Below, in pieces: positions 1 to 7,950 of a stretch of 11,833 nucleotides of DNA. Under the pieces are notes generated by a model. That model worked only from the letters and a program-made list of their open reading frames with translations. It searched no databases and was not told where the DNA came from. A program made the position numbers and the translations under genes. The stretch comes from Methylococcaceae bacterium. Lineage in GTDB: Bacteria > Pseudomonadota > Gammaproteobacteria > Methylococcales > Methylomonadaceae. Where the stretch lies: positions 1 to 11,833 of the forward strand of contig CANNLO010000130.1 of NCBI GenBank assembly GCA_947505055.1. Reading direction: 5' to 3'. Position 1 is the first letter of the stretch. Each line of letters starts with the position of its first letter.

Positions 1-476
1 AAATCGTAAATGTAAAAAAATGAATGGAGAGTTTTTCTGATTCATTTATACATGAAAAGAGATTGCTTTTGATGGCCTTATCGGACTTGTAATTGCACAA
101 AGTGTAAAGCGAGAAATGAAGGATGCCCATATTCTCCCTCAAATCTGCCAATGTTTATGGCTTAAACTAGCCGTTCATCCTGATCCGAACGAGTCACTTG
201 ACTTTACTCAAAAGCAGTCATGTATTTCAAAGCTAATACTGATTGTTTAGCTTAGCTATTACTGTGTTGGTATCTAATCGGCCGTCAATAGTAAAGACCA
301 TATCTAATGTATGTTCCTATCTGAAATTCCTCGTAGAAACGATTAGTAAAGATCGGTTGAGTCAAATTTATTTTCATCATTGTCACGTTAATGAAACATT
401 CGGAGTGCTAGAATCAAACCCAAGAGAAAAGCCTATCTTTCAGGAGATAGGGAAAATCACAGGATTCGTATTGCAC
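1..476. other. gene-free, low-GC stretch
   Basis: I recognise no gene here. A stop-free stretch on the + strand from about 57 to 250 lacks a plausible start with a ribosome binding site and resembles no family I know. A frame opening with TTG at 243 runs into the HigB-like fragment at 477-560, but its first part (243-476) does not look like the HigB N-terminus. No tRNA, clear terminator or long repeat was seen. The stretch could be decayed coding sequence or the tail of a gene outside the window. Confidence 0.4.
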
Positions 477-560
477 GGATATTGGTTGATTGCTTCGATC
501 CACTATAACCGACGCAAAGTGTATATTCGTAACGTCTTGACACATGCAGAATATGAATAA
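477..560 (+). pseudogene. HigB-type toxin, C-terminal fragment
   Basis: The frame ends with IHYNRRKVYIRNVLTHAEYE and then a stop. This closely resembles the conserved C-terminal block of HigB-type mRNA interferases, whose consensus has a Y/F-R-L-I-x-x-I-H/N-Y core, then V-x-I-R-x-V, then T-H-A-E-Y-D. In the family this block follows about 60 residues of N-terminal fold and is followed by a few residues such as D-K-x-x-W-K. Here the upstream codons of the same frame (from a TTG at 243) do not look like the HigB N-terminus, and the protein stops right after HAEYE. The fragment therefore looks truncated at both ends and is probably not a working RNase. No helix-turn-helix antitoxin gene (higA), which normally follows, is visible. 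The identification rests on about 27 residues from memory of the family. Confidence 0.5.
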
Positions 561-1098
561 TAACAGCAAAACAACACCATTCGTTGTCTGGTGGTCGCTT
601 ATAGCAGGCGGCGTTATGGTCATGGTCGCAGAGAAACGAGAAAAAGTGCGCCTCTTTTTGCCATATGAAATTATTGAAGTAGATGCTATCGATGACAACC
701 TGATTGTTGTAGCGAGTCCATATATGGAAGGACAAGTCTATTCTTTCACGTTAAATCCAGAGTCAGTTCTTCCTAGCGTGGCTGATAAGGCTCAAAATGC
801 TGGCTTGCTGATTGCACAATATACGGCATCCAAAATCAGAGACGCAATAGATGAACAACAACGAGAAGATCTTCGATTGAAGGCACTCTCGCAAGCATTT
901 TGTCATAAGACCTCTCCTTCTATCAAAGATAAATCTCTATCGGCAACAAGAAATCGTGTACTCACCGTTTTTAAAATTACAAGTTGGGCTTTATTTGCAG
1001 CTATGGTCATGTTCGGGGGTGGGACACGTTCCTCTTCTCAATACAGCGCGTTGAATCTGCATTCCCACGTAGTGCATGTGAACGTAACCGGCCAATAA
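544..1098 (+). CDS. hypothetical protein with possible membrane segments
   Basis: I do not recognise this 184-residue protein. A hydrophobic stretch lies at about residues 13-29, rich in V, W, A and G, and a second at about 146-160. Between them is a soluble-looking region that includes a charged, probably helical part (about 95-120, with several E, R and Q). The layout would fit a small protein anchored at both ends. No start has a good ribosome binding site. ATG 544 is the longest choice and overlaps the HigB-like fragment by 17 nt; ATG 553 is an alternative. ATG 616, preceded by AGGCGG, has the best-looking upstream sequence but removes most of the first hydrophobic stretch. The last 13 or so codons are read through a palindromic repeat, so the natural C-terminus may have been replaced. 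It could be a real small gene, a truncated one or a chance ORF; the composition of residues 25-160 favours true coding origin. Confidence 0.4.
   Translation: MQNMNNNSKTTPFVVWWSLIAGGVMVMVAEKREKVRLFLPYEIIEVDAIDDNLIVVASPYMEGQVYSFTLNPESVLPSVADKAQNAGLLIAQYTASKIRDAIDEQQREDLRLKALSQAFCHKTSPSIKDKSLSATRNRVLTVFKITSWALFAAMVMFGGGTRSSSQYSALNLHSHVVHVNVTGQ
1059..1084. repeat. degenerate REP-like palindrome
   Basis: The sequence TTCCCACG-TAGTG-CATGTGAACG lies here, preceded by TTGAATCTGCA. From memory, it resembles an intergenic palindrome common in gammaproteobacterial genomes, of the form TTCCCACGC...GCGTGGGAACG. In this copy the right arm has mutated (CATGTG instead of CGTGGG), so only four of six core pairs remain. 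The copy looks old and inactive. It sits in the 3' end of the unrecognised ORF, which suggests that the ORF end is not original. Confidence 0.35.
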
Positions 1099-1288
1099 TA
1101 CCCCGTCAATTTAACATAGCCACCACTTACGCGAAGTTTGCTTGTAAACGCAATATAGTAAAGTCCTGCAACTGCCCACATTTGACTGGCCGTTATCGGG
1201 AAATCTAAATCCATAGCCGAATGGCAGGTCTGGGACGCAGACAGTGGCGAGTGGCTGCTTTGTGGCGATGAATATTGCATAATGGAGT

Positions 1289-1636
1289 TCATCTGTGTGC
1301 TTGGAAGAGACAGCAAGGGGTACGAATACCCAGTTCAATGACATGTTCGACGGGAATTTTAAAAAACTCTATCGCACTTGAAGCATTGTGGAATAAAAAC
1401 CTGAATAAAGGTCTGCGCCATTTAGGCATAGGACTTTTTCTCCGAAAAGAAATGCGCTCACTACCGATAAAAAACGATGCACCCCGAGCACATGAACAGA
1501 ATTAGTAGTTAATCCGCCATGGAATACTTCCTTAACGGCATATAAGGGGCTGGTCCCGATGTCCCCAAACACAACACCTACAACATCGAGGGTTAATTTG
1601 GTTAATTGTTAATTGGAATTATTCTGAATTTGTCAT
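1289..1636 (-). pseudogene. kup: kup potassium transporter relic (internal deletion)
   Basis: Kup is a multi-pass K+/H+ importer of about 620 residues. Two pieces survive in the correct order. The N-terminal piece (about 1608 to 1486) reads [17 protein letters not shown] followed by VFHGG and a VLGV, the hallmark first membrane segment of the family. The C-terminal piece (about 1485 to 1289) is in another frame; it reads ASFFIGSE, then [16 protein letters not shown], then FFKIPVEHVIELG, matching the Kup tail (x-F-F-L-x-R-E ... FxxRNA ... FFxIPxxxVxELG). About 500 codons are missing between them, with the junction near 1476-1488, and the pieces are out of frame with each other. At the 5' end, an ATG at 1636 starts MTNSE and then meets TAA (1619-1621), and the kup frame has another TAA at 1609-1611. 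One extra base and one nonsense change would explain this. The gene cannot make a transporter. Confidence 0.88.
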
Positions 1637-1680
1637 CGTTGAAAATAGTAAATAAGTGGAAAATTAGTTAGAAATGATCT

Positions 1681-1714
1681 GAGTGCCCTTCTGTTATGAT
1701 TGGGCATTTCACTC
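1681..1714 (-). terminator. possible imperfect hairpin downstream of kdpE
   Basis: The segment 1684-1688 (TGCCC) pairs with 1702-1706 (GGGCA) around a 13-nt loop. The flanking GAG (1681-1683) can pair with CTC (1712-1714) across a 5-nt bulge. It lies 38 nt beyond the kdpE stop, where an operon terminator would be expected. No run of T follows the stem on the minus strand, so if it ends transcription it is not a canonical intrinsic terminator. Confidence 0.25.
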
Positions 1715-1751
1715 AATGCAATGCCTCGAATTACAGATACTTTGCAAGCAA

Positions 1752-2453
1752 TTATTCTCTATATGCCAAACGATATCCTATGCCCGCCTCAGTGAGTAAA
1801 TAACGAGGTTGAGTAGGATTTACTTCGAGTTTCCGGCGTAACTGCCCCATGTAAATCCGGACGTAGTGGGCGTGTTCTGCGTAGGTAGGTCCCCAGACTT
1901 GCAGCAATAGCTGTCGGTGAGTCAATACCTTGCCCGCATGATGGATCATTACGGTCAGCAGCCGGTATTCAAGGGGAGTTAGATGAATTTCCTGTTCGTC
2001 TAAAAACACCTTGCGACAGGTTAAATCAACCTGTAAATCACCGAGGCAAAAAATGGTTTCAGTGCTGTCCCCAACAAGCTGTGCTGCATGGCGGAGAGAT
2101 ACGCGAATGCGCGCAAGAAGTTCGCCGATGCTGAACGGCTTGGTCAGGTAATCGTCTGCACCGGAATCCAGTGCGGCAATTTTGTTGCTTTCCTGGCTCC
2201 GGGCTGAGAGCACGATGATAGGTACTGCTGACCACTCGCGAACCTTGTGTATGACCTCTATGCCATCCATGCCGGGTAACCCTAGATCAAGGATGACCAG
2301 CTCAGGCTTACGTGTACCAATTTCCACGAGGCCTCGTTCGCCAGATCCTGCTTCAATGACTTGAAATCCATGCACACTGAGACTGGTACGTAAAAAACGG
2401 CAGATTTGAAGATCATCTTCGACAATTACAATGACAGGGTTGGTACTACTCAT
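1752..2453 (-). CDS. kdpE: KdpE, OmpR-family response regulator
   Basis: This is the transcription activator of the kdp operon, phosphorylated by KdpD. The 233-residue protein has the standard layout. A receiver domain (about 7-120) carries the acidic pocket E12/D13/D14, the phospho-acceptor D56 in LVILDLGLPGMDG, switch residue S83 in IIVLSAR, and K105 in DDYLTKPF. A winged-helix DNA-binding domain (about 132-230) contains LTPLEYRLL, the recognition-helix region around VRIYMGQLRRKLE, and the final GIGYRL hairpin. The length matches the family (about 225-230). Its ATG overlaps the end of kdpD by 8 nt, and GGAG and GGAAG just upstream lie inside kdpD, so translation is likely coupled to the kinase gene. 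All key residues are present. The position after kdpD and the sequence make this KdpE rather than a generic OmpR regulator. Confidence 0.97.
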   Translation of the reverse strand: MSSTNPVIVIVEDDLQICRFLRTSLSVHGFQVIEAGSGERGLVEIGTRKPELVILDLGLPGMDGIEVIHKVREWSAVPIIVLSARSQESNKIAALDSGADDYLTKPFSIGELLARIRVSLRHAAQLVGDSTETIFCLGDLQVDLTCRKVFLDEQEIHLTPLEYRLLTVMIHHAGKVLTHRQLLLQVWGPTYAEHAHYVRIYMGQLRRKLEVNPTQPRYLLTEAGIGYRLAYRE

Positions 2454-5187
2454 CTTCCAGCTCCTCGATAACTTGTGGCGCAGCTTCGTCTACAGGAAGT
2501 AGAAAAAAGAATTGCGCTCCTCCACCTTGCCGATTACTTGCCCCCATAACGCCTCCATGCGCAATAACGATAGCCTTACAAATAGCCAGTCCAAGGCCAA
2601 CACCACTTTGGGTGCCTTCCCGATGTACCTGATAAAATTTATCAAACAACTTTTCTTCGGCTCCTGGGGGTATTCCAGGGCCGTGATCTGCTATGGTTAC
2701 TTTTAGCATATGGACGGAAAAGTCTGCGGTGATGTCGATGGTGCTGCCCGCCGGTGTATATTTACAGGCATTTTCCAGCAGATTGATCAGCACCTGTTCG
2801 ATCAATACCGCATCAAGGCGCACCATACAAAGTTCATCCGGCAGTTTGGTATTAACGCTACGACCTTTAAGCCGTTTGTGCAGTCGTGTCAATGCACCCC
2901 CGATAATTTCGTCCAATGGATACCATTGCCGATTCAGCGATGCTTGTCCACCATCTATGCGAGCCATGTCCAGAATATTGTTAGCCAGGTTTGACATGCG
3001 TAACGCTTCATCATAGATAGTGAGACTCAATTCTTGACGATCCAGAGCGGTAAGCAAGACATCTTCTTCCACCAAGGTACTCGCTGCACCGACGATAGAT
3101 GCTAAAGGCGTGCGTAAATCATGGGAAATGGCGCTGAGCAATGAATTGCGCAAGGTTTCAGATTCTATGCGTAACTGCGTCTGTTGCGCCTCATCGGCGA
3201 AATGCACCCGTTCAATGGTTTGAGCAATCTGGCTAATAAAGGTATCCAAGAGTCGACGCTGCTCAGGTAGAAACACCCGCCGCAGGTTAACGGTACGTAA
3301 AGCCAACACACCGATAACGCCACGAAAGCCCGACAGGGGGAAAAACACCGCTCTGGCTCCGGGTAAAGTATCGGTACCTTGCCCGGCAATCTGAGCATGA
3401 TCGAAAACCCATTGCGCAACGCCTAGATCAGTTGCTCTGAGAGATTCCCGAATCGGCAGATCTGATGGATAAACTACTTGGCCGTCACCGACAGGAAACA
3501 ACAAGACGCTATTGCCGCCGAACTCATCTTGAATATGACGCGCGGCGATTCTGGCGGTATCCGCTACTGTACGACTGGTCGCCAGATCTTCACTCAACGC
3601 ATAAAGTACATTGGCACGGCGTTCCCGATGCGAGGCTATCTTCGCCTGAGAACGCATGTTGCTGGTCAGATGACTGATGATCAAACCCACCAACAACATA
3701 ATGACGAAGGTCACTAAATACTGGGCATCCGAGACTGCAAAGGTATGAATTGGGTTTACAAAGAAAAAATCGAAGGCCGCAACGCTCAGCACCGAGGTCA
3801 GAATGGAGGCCTCACGACCGAAGCGAGCCGCCATAAAAACCACACCCAGCAAATAAACCATGACTAGATTAGCTAATTCAAAATTTCCTGACATTAACCA
3901 GGCCAGCATAGTCGAACCACCGGTCATCACCAGCGCCAAGCCCCAGTTTAACCAGCGCCGTTTAGCGCGGCCCCACGGAAAACTGGGGCGTAGAGGTTTT
4001 AGCAGCGGCATTGATTTAGGCGCTTTTTGCTCGGAGGCATCTTCGCCGCGCGGACTACCCAGCAAATAGACATTGATGTTATGCGCTTCGGCAATCAGGG
4101 TGTCGACAATCGAGCCCAGCACCCAGCGCCTCCAACCCCGGCGACTGGGTTTGCCCAGCACAATTTTGGTGACGTTGCGGCTTTTGGCGAAACTAAGGAT
4201 TTCCTTGCTCATATCGGGACCTGACAAGGTCACCGTTTCGGCGCCCAGCTGTTCAGCAAAACGCAATACGCGCAAAACTTCATCGCGGCTTTCAGCAGGC
4301 AGACGTTGCAGCTCCGGCGTTTCCACATAGGCCACGATCCAGTGTGCATGAAGACTGGTAGCGAGTCGCTTGGCGGCGCGTATCAACCGCTCTGCGATGG
4401 GACTAGGGCCTATGCAAACCAATACTCTGTCACCGACCGGCCAAACATCGTGTATCGCATGGTCGTCGCGGTAGTCTTGCATTTGTGCATCGACCCGATC
4501 GGCAGTCAGGCGTAAGGATAACTCACGCAACGCAATCAAATTACCTTTGCGAAAGAAACTGAGCATAGCTCGTTCCGCCTGTTGAGGCACATAAACCTTG
4601 CCTTCTTTAAGCCGCAGTAATAACTCATCGGGCGGCAAATCGATCAATTCGACTTCATCCGCCTGGTCGAATACTGTATCCGGCACAGTTTCTTTAACCT
4701 GTACCCCAGTTACTTGAGTGACATCGTCATTCAGGCTTTCCAAATGCTGAACATTGAGCGTACTGTATACATCAATACCGGTAGCCAGCAATTCCTCTAC
4801 ATCTTGCCAGCGTTTGGGATGACGACAACCAATGGCGTTGCTGTGCGCTAACTCGTCGACTAAAACCATGGTCGGGCGACGTTTAAGTGTGCCGTCCAGA
4901 TCAAACTCGCGCTGAACTGTGCCCCGATGTTTGACCAGTTTGGGCGGAAGAACATCCAAGCCTTGCAATACGGCGATGGTTTCTTGCCGTCCATGGGTTT
5001 CGACCAGTCCAACAACCACATCAACATTTTCAGCCTGTTTTGTTTTAGCCGCCAACAACATTGCGTAAGTTTTTCCAACACCCGCTGCTGCGCCAAAAAA
5101 AATTTTAAGCCGTCCACGTCGTTTTTGGTTTTCCTCTCGCTCTACTCGGGCAAGCAAGGCATCAGGGTCTGGTCGTAGTTCGCTCAT
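2446..5187 (-). CDS. kdpD: KdpD, potassium/turgor sensor histidine kinase
   Basis: This is the inner-membrane sensor kinase that controls kdp expression by phosphorylating or dephosphorylating KdpE. The 913 residues (E. coli about 894) run in the family order. The KdpD N-terminal domain (about 22-230) has the Walker A loop GAAAGVGKT (32-40) and the VLVDELAHSN motif (108-117). A universal-stress-protein-like domain lies at about 252-378. Four closely spaced membrane segments follow (about 412-506, DUF4118 type), then a GAF-like region (about 525-660). The dimerisation and phosphotransfer domain has H689 in SHDLRTPLAS, and the ATPase domain has the N box (N806 in INLLENACKY), the G1 box DHGPGIP (834-840) and the G2 box GVGLGLA (862-868). 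All catalytic motifs are intact. It begins 25 nt after kdpC and overlaps kdpE by 8 nt. The ribosome binding site before ATG 5187 is weak (only GGA), so coupling to kdpC translation is possible. Confidence 0.98.
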   Translation of the reverse strand: MSELRPDPDALLARVEREENQKRRGRLKIFFGAAAGVGKTYAMLLAAKTKQAENVDVVVGLVETHGRQETIAVLQGLDVLPPKLVKHRGTVQREFDLDGTLKRRPTMVLVDELAHSNAIGCRHPKRWQDVEELLATGIDVYSTLNVQHLESLNDDVTQVTGVQVKETVPDTVFDQADEVELIDLPPDELLLRLKEGKVYVPQQAERAMLSFFRKGNLIALRELSLRLTADRVDAQMQDYRDDHAIHDVWPVGDRVLVCIGPSPIAERLIRAAKRLATSLHAHWIVAYVETPELQRLPAESRDEVLRVLRFAEQLGAETVTLSGPDMSKEILSFAKSRNVTKIVLGKPSRRGWRRWVLGSIVDTLIAEAHNINVYLLGSPRGEDASEQKAPKSMPLLKPLRPSFPWGRAKRRWLNWGLALVMTGGSTMLAWLMSGNFELANLVMVYLLGVVFMAARFGREASILTSVLSVAAFDFFFVNPIHTFAVSDAQYLVTFVIMLLVGLIISHLTSNMRSQAKIASHRERRANVLYALSEDLATSRTVADTARIAARHIQDEFGGNSVLLFPVGDGQVVYPSDLPIRESLRATDLGVAQWVFDHAQIAGQGTDTLPGARAVFFPLSGFRGVIGVLALRTVNLRRVFLPEQRRLLDTFISQIAQTIERVHFADEAQQTQLRIESETLRNSLLSAISHDLRTPLASIVGAASTLVEEDVLLTALDRQELSLTIYDEALRMSNLANNILDMARIDGGQASLNRQWYPLDEIIGGALTRLHKRLKGRSVNTKLPDELCMVRLDAVLIEQVLINLLENACKYTPAGSTIDITADFSVHMLKVTIADHGPGIPPGAEEKLFDKFYQVHREGTQSGVGLGLAICKAIVIAHGGVMGASNRQGGGAQFFFLLPVDEAAPQVIEELEDE

Positions 5188-5212
5188 GGGTGAGTCCGGT
5201 TATTGTGAACCA

Positions 5213-5788
5213 TTATTTAAGGCGCTGATCCAACGCCAGATTCAATTTCAGCACGTTAACCCGAGGCTCGCCGAATACTCTCCATTGCCGAGCTTCGGTA
5301 TAACGATCAACCAAGTCACTGACACTGTTCGACGACAAGTTTCTGGCTTTGGCCACGCGGCTGATTTGATAGGCGGCGGCGGCAGGACTGATATGTGGAT
5401 CAAGGCCACTGGCGGAAGCGGTAACCAAATCCACGGGTACAACTTCCAATTGGCTAGGGTTGGCATCGCGTAAGGCTTTGATCCGCGCCTTAACTGCGTC
5501 TATCAGTGCAGGATTGGTAGGCCCTTGATTGGAACCGCTGGAGGCTCCTCCGTTATAGGCCGCCGGCGAAGTTGCCGAAGGTCGTCCCCAAAAATACTCG
5601 GGGCTAGTGAAGGCTTGGCCGATTAATTCTGAACCGAGCGGCTGCTCTTTAGTGCCCAGTAAACTGCCATTTGCCTGACTGGGGAAAAAGAGTTGTGCAC
5701 TGAACGTGACTGCCAAGGGATAGGCGATGCCGGTTAGCAGGGTAAAAAACAATAACATCAGTAATGCGGGTTTAATATGAGTGGTCAT
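5213..5788 (-). CDS. kdpC: KdpC, K+-transporting ATPase subunit C
   Basis: KdpC is the accessory subunit of the KdpFABC pump. It is anchored by one N-terminal membrane helix, with the rest on the periplasmic side, and in studied systems it supports the pumping complex and raises its affinity. The 191-residue length is typical. A single hydrophobic helix lies at about residues 8-33 ([20 protein letters not shown]). The conserved blocks that follow are SELIGQAF (53-60), YFWGRPSA (65-72), [11 protein letters not shown] (77-87), [13 protein letters not shown] (123-135) and the C-terminal [18 protein letters not shown] strong ribosome binding site (AAGGAG, 6 nt before ATG 5788) fixes the start. 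The gene lies 24 nt after kdpB and 25 nt before kdpD, so the pump and sensor genes are probably on one transcript. Confidence 0.97.
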   Translation of the reverse strand: MTTHIKPALLMLLFFTLLTGIAYPLAVTFSAQLFFPSQANGSLLGTKEQPLGSELIGQAFTSPEYFWGRPSATSPAAYNGGASSGSNQGPTNPALIDAVKARIKALRDANPSQLEVVPVDLVTASASGLDPHISPAAAAYQISRVAKARNLSSNSVSDLVDRYTEARQWRVFGEPRVNVLKLNLALDQRLK

Positions 5789-5812
5789 TTACGACTCCTT
5801 ATGAATCTTTAA

Positions 5813-7882
5813 TTAGAACGTTAACGCTGCTAAAGCAAGGTCTATCAATTTAATGCCGATAAACGGCACGATCACTCCGCCGCCGCCAAATACCAGCAAA
5901 TTATTGCGCAACAAGGTATCCGCACTTTGCGGACGGTAAGTCACACCTTTCAGTGCCAAAGGAATCAACACAACGATAATCAATGCGTTAAAAATAACCG
6001 CAGCAAGTATCGCGTTGGCCGGACTGCTAAGTCCCATAATATTCAGCACGGTCAGTTCCGGATAAGTACTGGCAAACGCGGCAGGAACTATCGCGAAATA
6101 TTTGGCCAAGTCATTCGCCAAACTGAACGTAGTCAAGGCACCGCGCGTCATCAGCATTTGTTTACCGGTTTCAACAATCTCGATCAGTTTGGTCGGATTG
6201 GAATCGAGATCGACCATGTTGCAGGCTTCCTTGGCTGCCTGTGTGCCGGAATTCATTGCCACTGCCACATCAGCCTGCGCTAAAGCCGGTGCATCATTGG
6301 TACCGTCACCGGTCATCGCCACAAGACGACCTTCGGCCTGGTGTTCCCGGATTAATTTGAGTTTGGCTTCCGGTGTCGCTTCGGCCAAAAAGTCATCGAC
6401 GCCCGCTTCTGCCGCAATAGCCGCCGCAGTCAAACGGTTATCGCCGGTGATCATGATGGTTTTAATGCCCATGCTTCGCAGTTCTATAAAACGCTCTTTA
6501 ATGCCGCCTTTGACTGTGTCTTTTAACTCAATAACGCCCAACACCCTGCCATCGTCAACAACCAGCAGTGGCGTACTGCCCCGACGCGCGACAATATCCG
6601 CGATCCGTGTGGCTTCCTCAGGAAATTTTTCTGTTCGGGCTTCCACGTAGCCACGTATGGCATCGGCTGCACCTTTACGAATCTGACGTTCACCGATATT
6701 GACGCCGCTCATCCGGGTTTGTGCGCTAAAGGCGACAAACGTTGCCCCCAGTTCGCTAATATTTCGCTCCCGGATAGCAAATTTTTGCTTGGCAAGCACA
6801 ATGATGCTGCGGCCTTCAGGTGTTTCATCAGCCAATGTCGCCAGTTGTGCGGCATCCGCCAATTCTTTTTCGCTGGTTTCGCCTAACGGTATAAATGCCG
6901 AGGCTTGTCGATTGCCCAGCGTAATCGTGCCGGTCTTGTCCAGCAGTAACACATCCACATCACCTGCCGCTTCGATGGCTCTGCCCGAGGTGGCAATAAC
7001 GTTTTTCTGCATCATTCGACCGATGCCGGCCACGCCGATAGCGGACAGCAATCCACCAATGGTCGTAGGAATCAGGCAAACTAATAAGGCCACTAATACG
7101 GTGATTGATACCGGAGTGCCCGCTTTGGCGATTTCGACACTGTACAGAGAAAACGGCAGCAGCGTCACTGTGGTCAACAGAAAAATCAACGTCAAGGCCA
7201 CCAGTAAAATAGTCAGAGCAATTTCATTGGGCGTTTTTTGCCGCGTCGCACTTTCCACCATCGCAATCATCCTATCCAGAAAGGCCTCACCGGGATTAGC
7301 AACGACCCGCACCACCAGCCAATCGGACAAAACCCGTGTACCGCCGGTTACCGAACTGAAATCTCCACCCGATTCCCTAATGACCGGTGCGCTTTCACCG
7401 GTGATAGCGCTTTCATCGACACTGGCAGCGCCTTCGATGACTTCGCCGTCGGCGGGAACAAAGTCACCTGCTTCAATCAATAAGATGTCGCCACGCCTGA
7501 GAGTTGCGCTGGCGACTTTAGCGTATTCGGTGCTGTACTGCGGCTTATCCAGTTTCTTCGCCATAATGTCGCGCTTGGCGCTCCGTAAGGAAGCCGCTTG
7601 TGCTTTACTGCGGCCTTCGGCAACGCATTCCGCGAAATTGGCAAACAACACAGTGAACCACAGCCAGAAGGTCACGCTAAACATGAAGCGTGTCGGTGCG
7701 TTGTCCCCAGAAAATAACGCCCACAGCCATAGTCCGGTAGTCAGCAAACTGCCAATATAGACCACGAACATCACCGGGTTTTTCCATTGTTGTTGAGGCG
7801 CCAGTTTGCATAGGGCGTGACCTAACGCATCAAACAGGATGTGTCTGTCAAATAGCTGTTGTGTATGATTTTTAGTATTCAT
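5813..7882 (-). CDS. kdpB: KdpB, P-type ATPase catalytic subunit
   Basis: KdpB hydrolyses ATP and drives K+ import through the KdpFABC complex in the inner membrane. It is 689 residues long, close to E. coli (682). The P-type signatures are present in order. The actuator loop is TGES (161-164), where S164 corresponds to the serine whose phosphorylation inhibits the E. coli pump. The membrane kink is CLIPTTIGG (269-277). The aspartate that forms the phospho-intermediate is D315 in DKTGTIT. The nucleotide-binding region includes TPEGRSI (354-360) and KGA (403-405). TGDN lies at 479-482 and the hinge [10 protein letters not shown] at 525-534. Membrane helices lie at about 36-58, 66-84, 222-245, 255-280, then 590-610, 618-645 and 664-686. 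AGGGAG lies 7 nt before ATG 7882. A 68-nt gap with a hairpin separates it from kdpA. Confidence 0.98.
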   Translation of the reverse strand: MNTKNHTQQLFDRHILFDALGHALCKLAPQQQWKNPVMFVVYIGSLLTTGLWLWALFSGDNAPTRFMFSVTFWLWFTVLFANFAECVAEGRSKAQAASLRSAKRDIMAKKLDKPQYSTEYAKVASATLRRGDILLIEAGDFVPADGEVIEGAASVDESAITGESAPVIRESGGDFSSVTGGTRVLSDWLVVRVVANPGEAFLDRMIAMVESATRQKTPNEIALTILLVALTLIFLLTTVTLLPFSLYSVEIAKAGTPVSITVLVALLVCLIPTTIGGLLSAIGVAGIGRMMQKNVIATSGRAIEAAGDVDVLLLDKTGTITLGNRQASAFIPLGETSEKELADAAQLATLADETPEGRSIIVLAKQKFAIRERNISELGATFVAFSAQTRMSGVNIGERQIRKGAADAIRGYVEARTEKFPEEATRIADIVARRGSTPLLVVDDGRVLGVIELKDTVKGGIKERFIELRSMGIKTIMITGDNRLTAAAIAAEAGVDDFLAEATPEAKLKLIREHQAEGRLVAMTGDGTNDAPALAQADVAVAMNSGTQAAKEACNMVDLDSNPTKLIEIVETGKQMLMTRGALTTFSLANDLAKYFAIVPAAFASTYPELTVLNIMGLSSPANAILAAVIFNALIIVVLIPLALKGVTYRPQSADTLLRNNLLVFGGGGVIVPFIGIKLIDLALAALTF

Positions 7883-7915
7883 CGATGAACTCCCTCTTAC
7901 TTGCAGTCAATAAAC

Positions 7916-7933
7916 CACGAAGTCGTCTTCGTG
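7916..7933 (-). promoter_or_regulatory. perfect hairpin in the kdpA-kdpB gap
   Basis: In the transcript, CACGAAG pairs perfectly with CTTCGTG around a 4-nt loop (ACGA), giving a 7-bp stem. It begins 17 nt after the kdpA stop and lies 33 nt before the kdpB start, well clear of the AGGGAG ribosome binding site. GTTTATT follows the stem, which is too few T residues for a strong terminator. It may act as a weak attenuator or as an RNA-stabilising or processing element that adjusts KdpA relative to KdpB and KdpC. The function is inference; the stem is seen directly. Confidence 0.45.
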
Positions 7934-7950
7934 CGATGGGTGGTTAATGG

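Noticed and set aside
57..250. Stop-free + strand frame that might be the tail of a gene
   Set aside because: It is closed by TGA just upstream (54-56), has no start with a ribosome binding site, and resembles no family I know.
1038..1316. Minus-strand frame of 92 codons between the unrecognised ORF and the kup relic
   Set aside because: It overlaps the kup tail at one end and the REP-like repeat at the other, has no ribosome binding site, and shows no recognisable motif.
6699..7760. Long + strand open frame opposite kdpB (353 codons)
   Set aside because: It is the antisense shadow of a highly conserved P-type ATPase gene; its S/T/P-rich product resembles nothing known.
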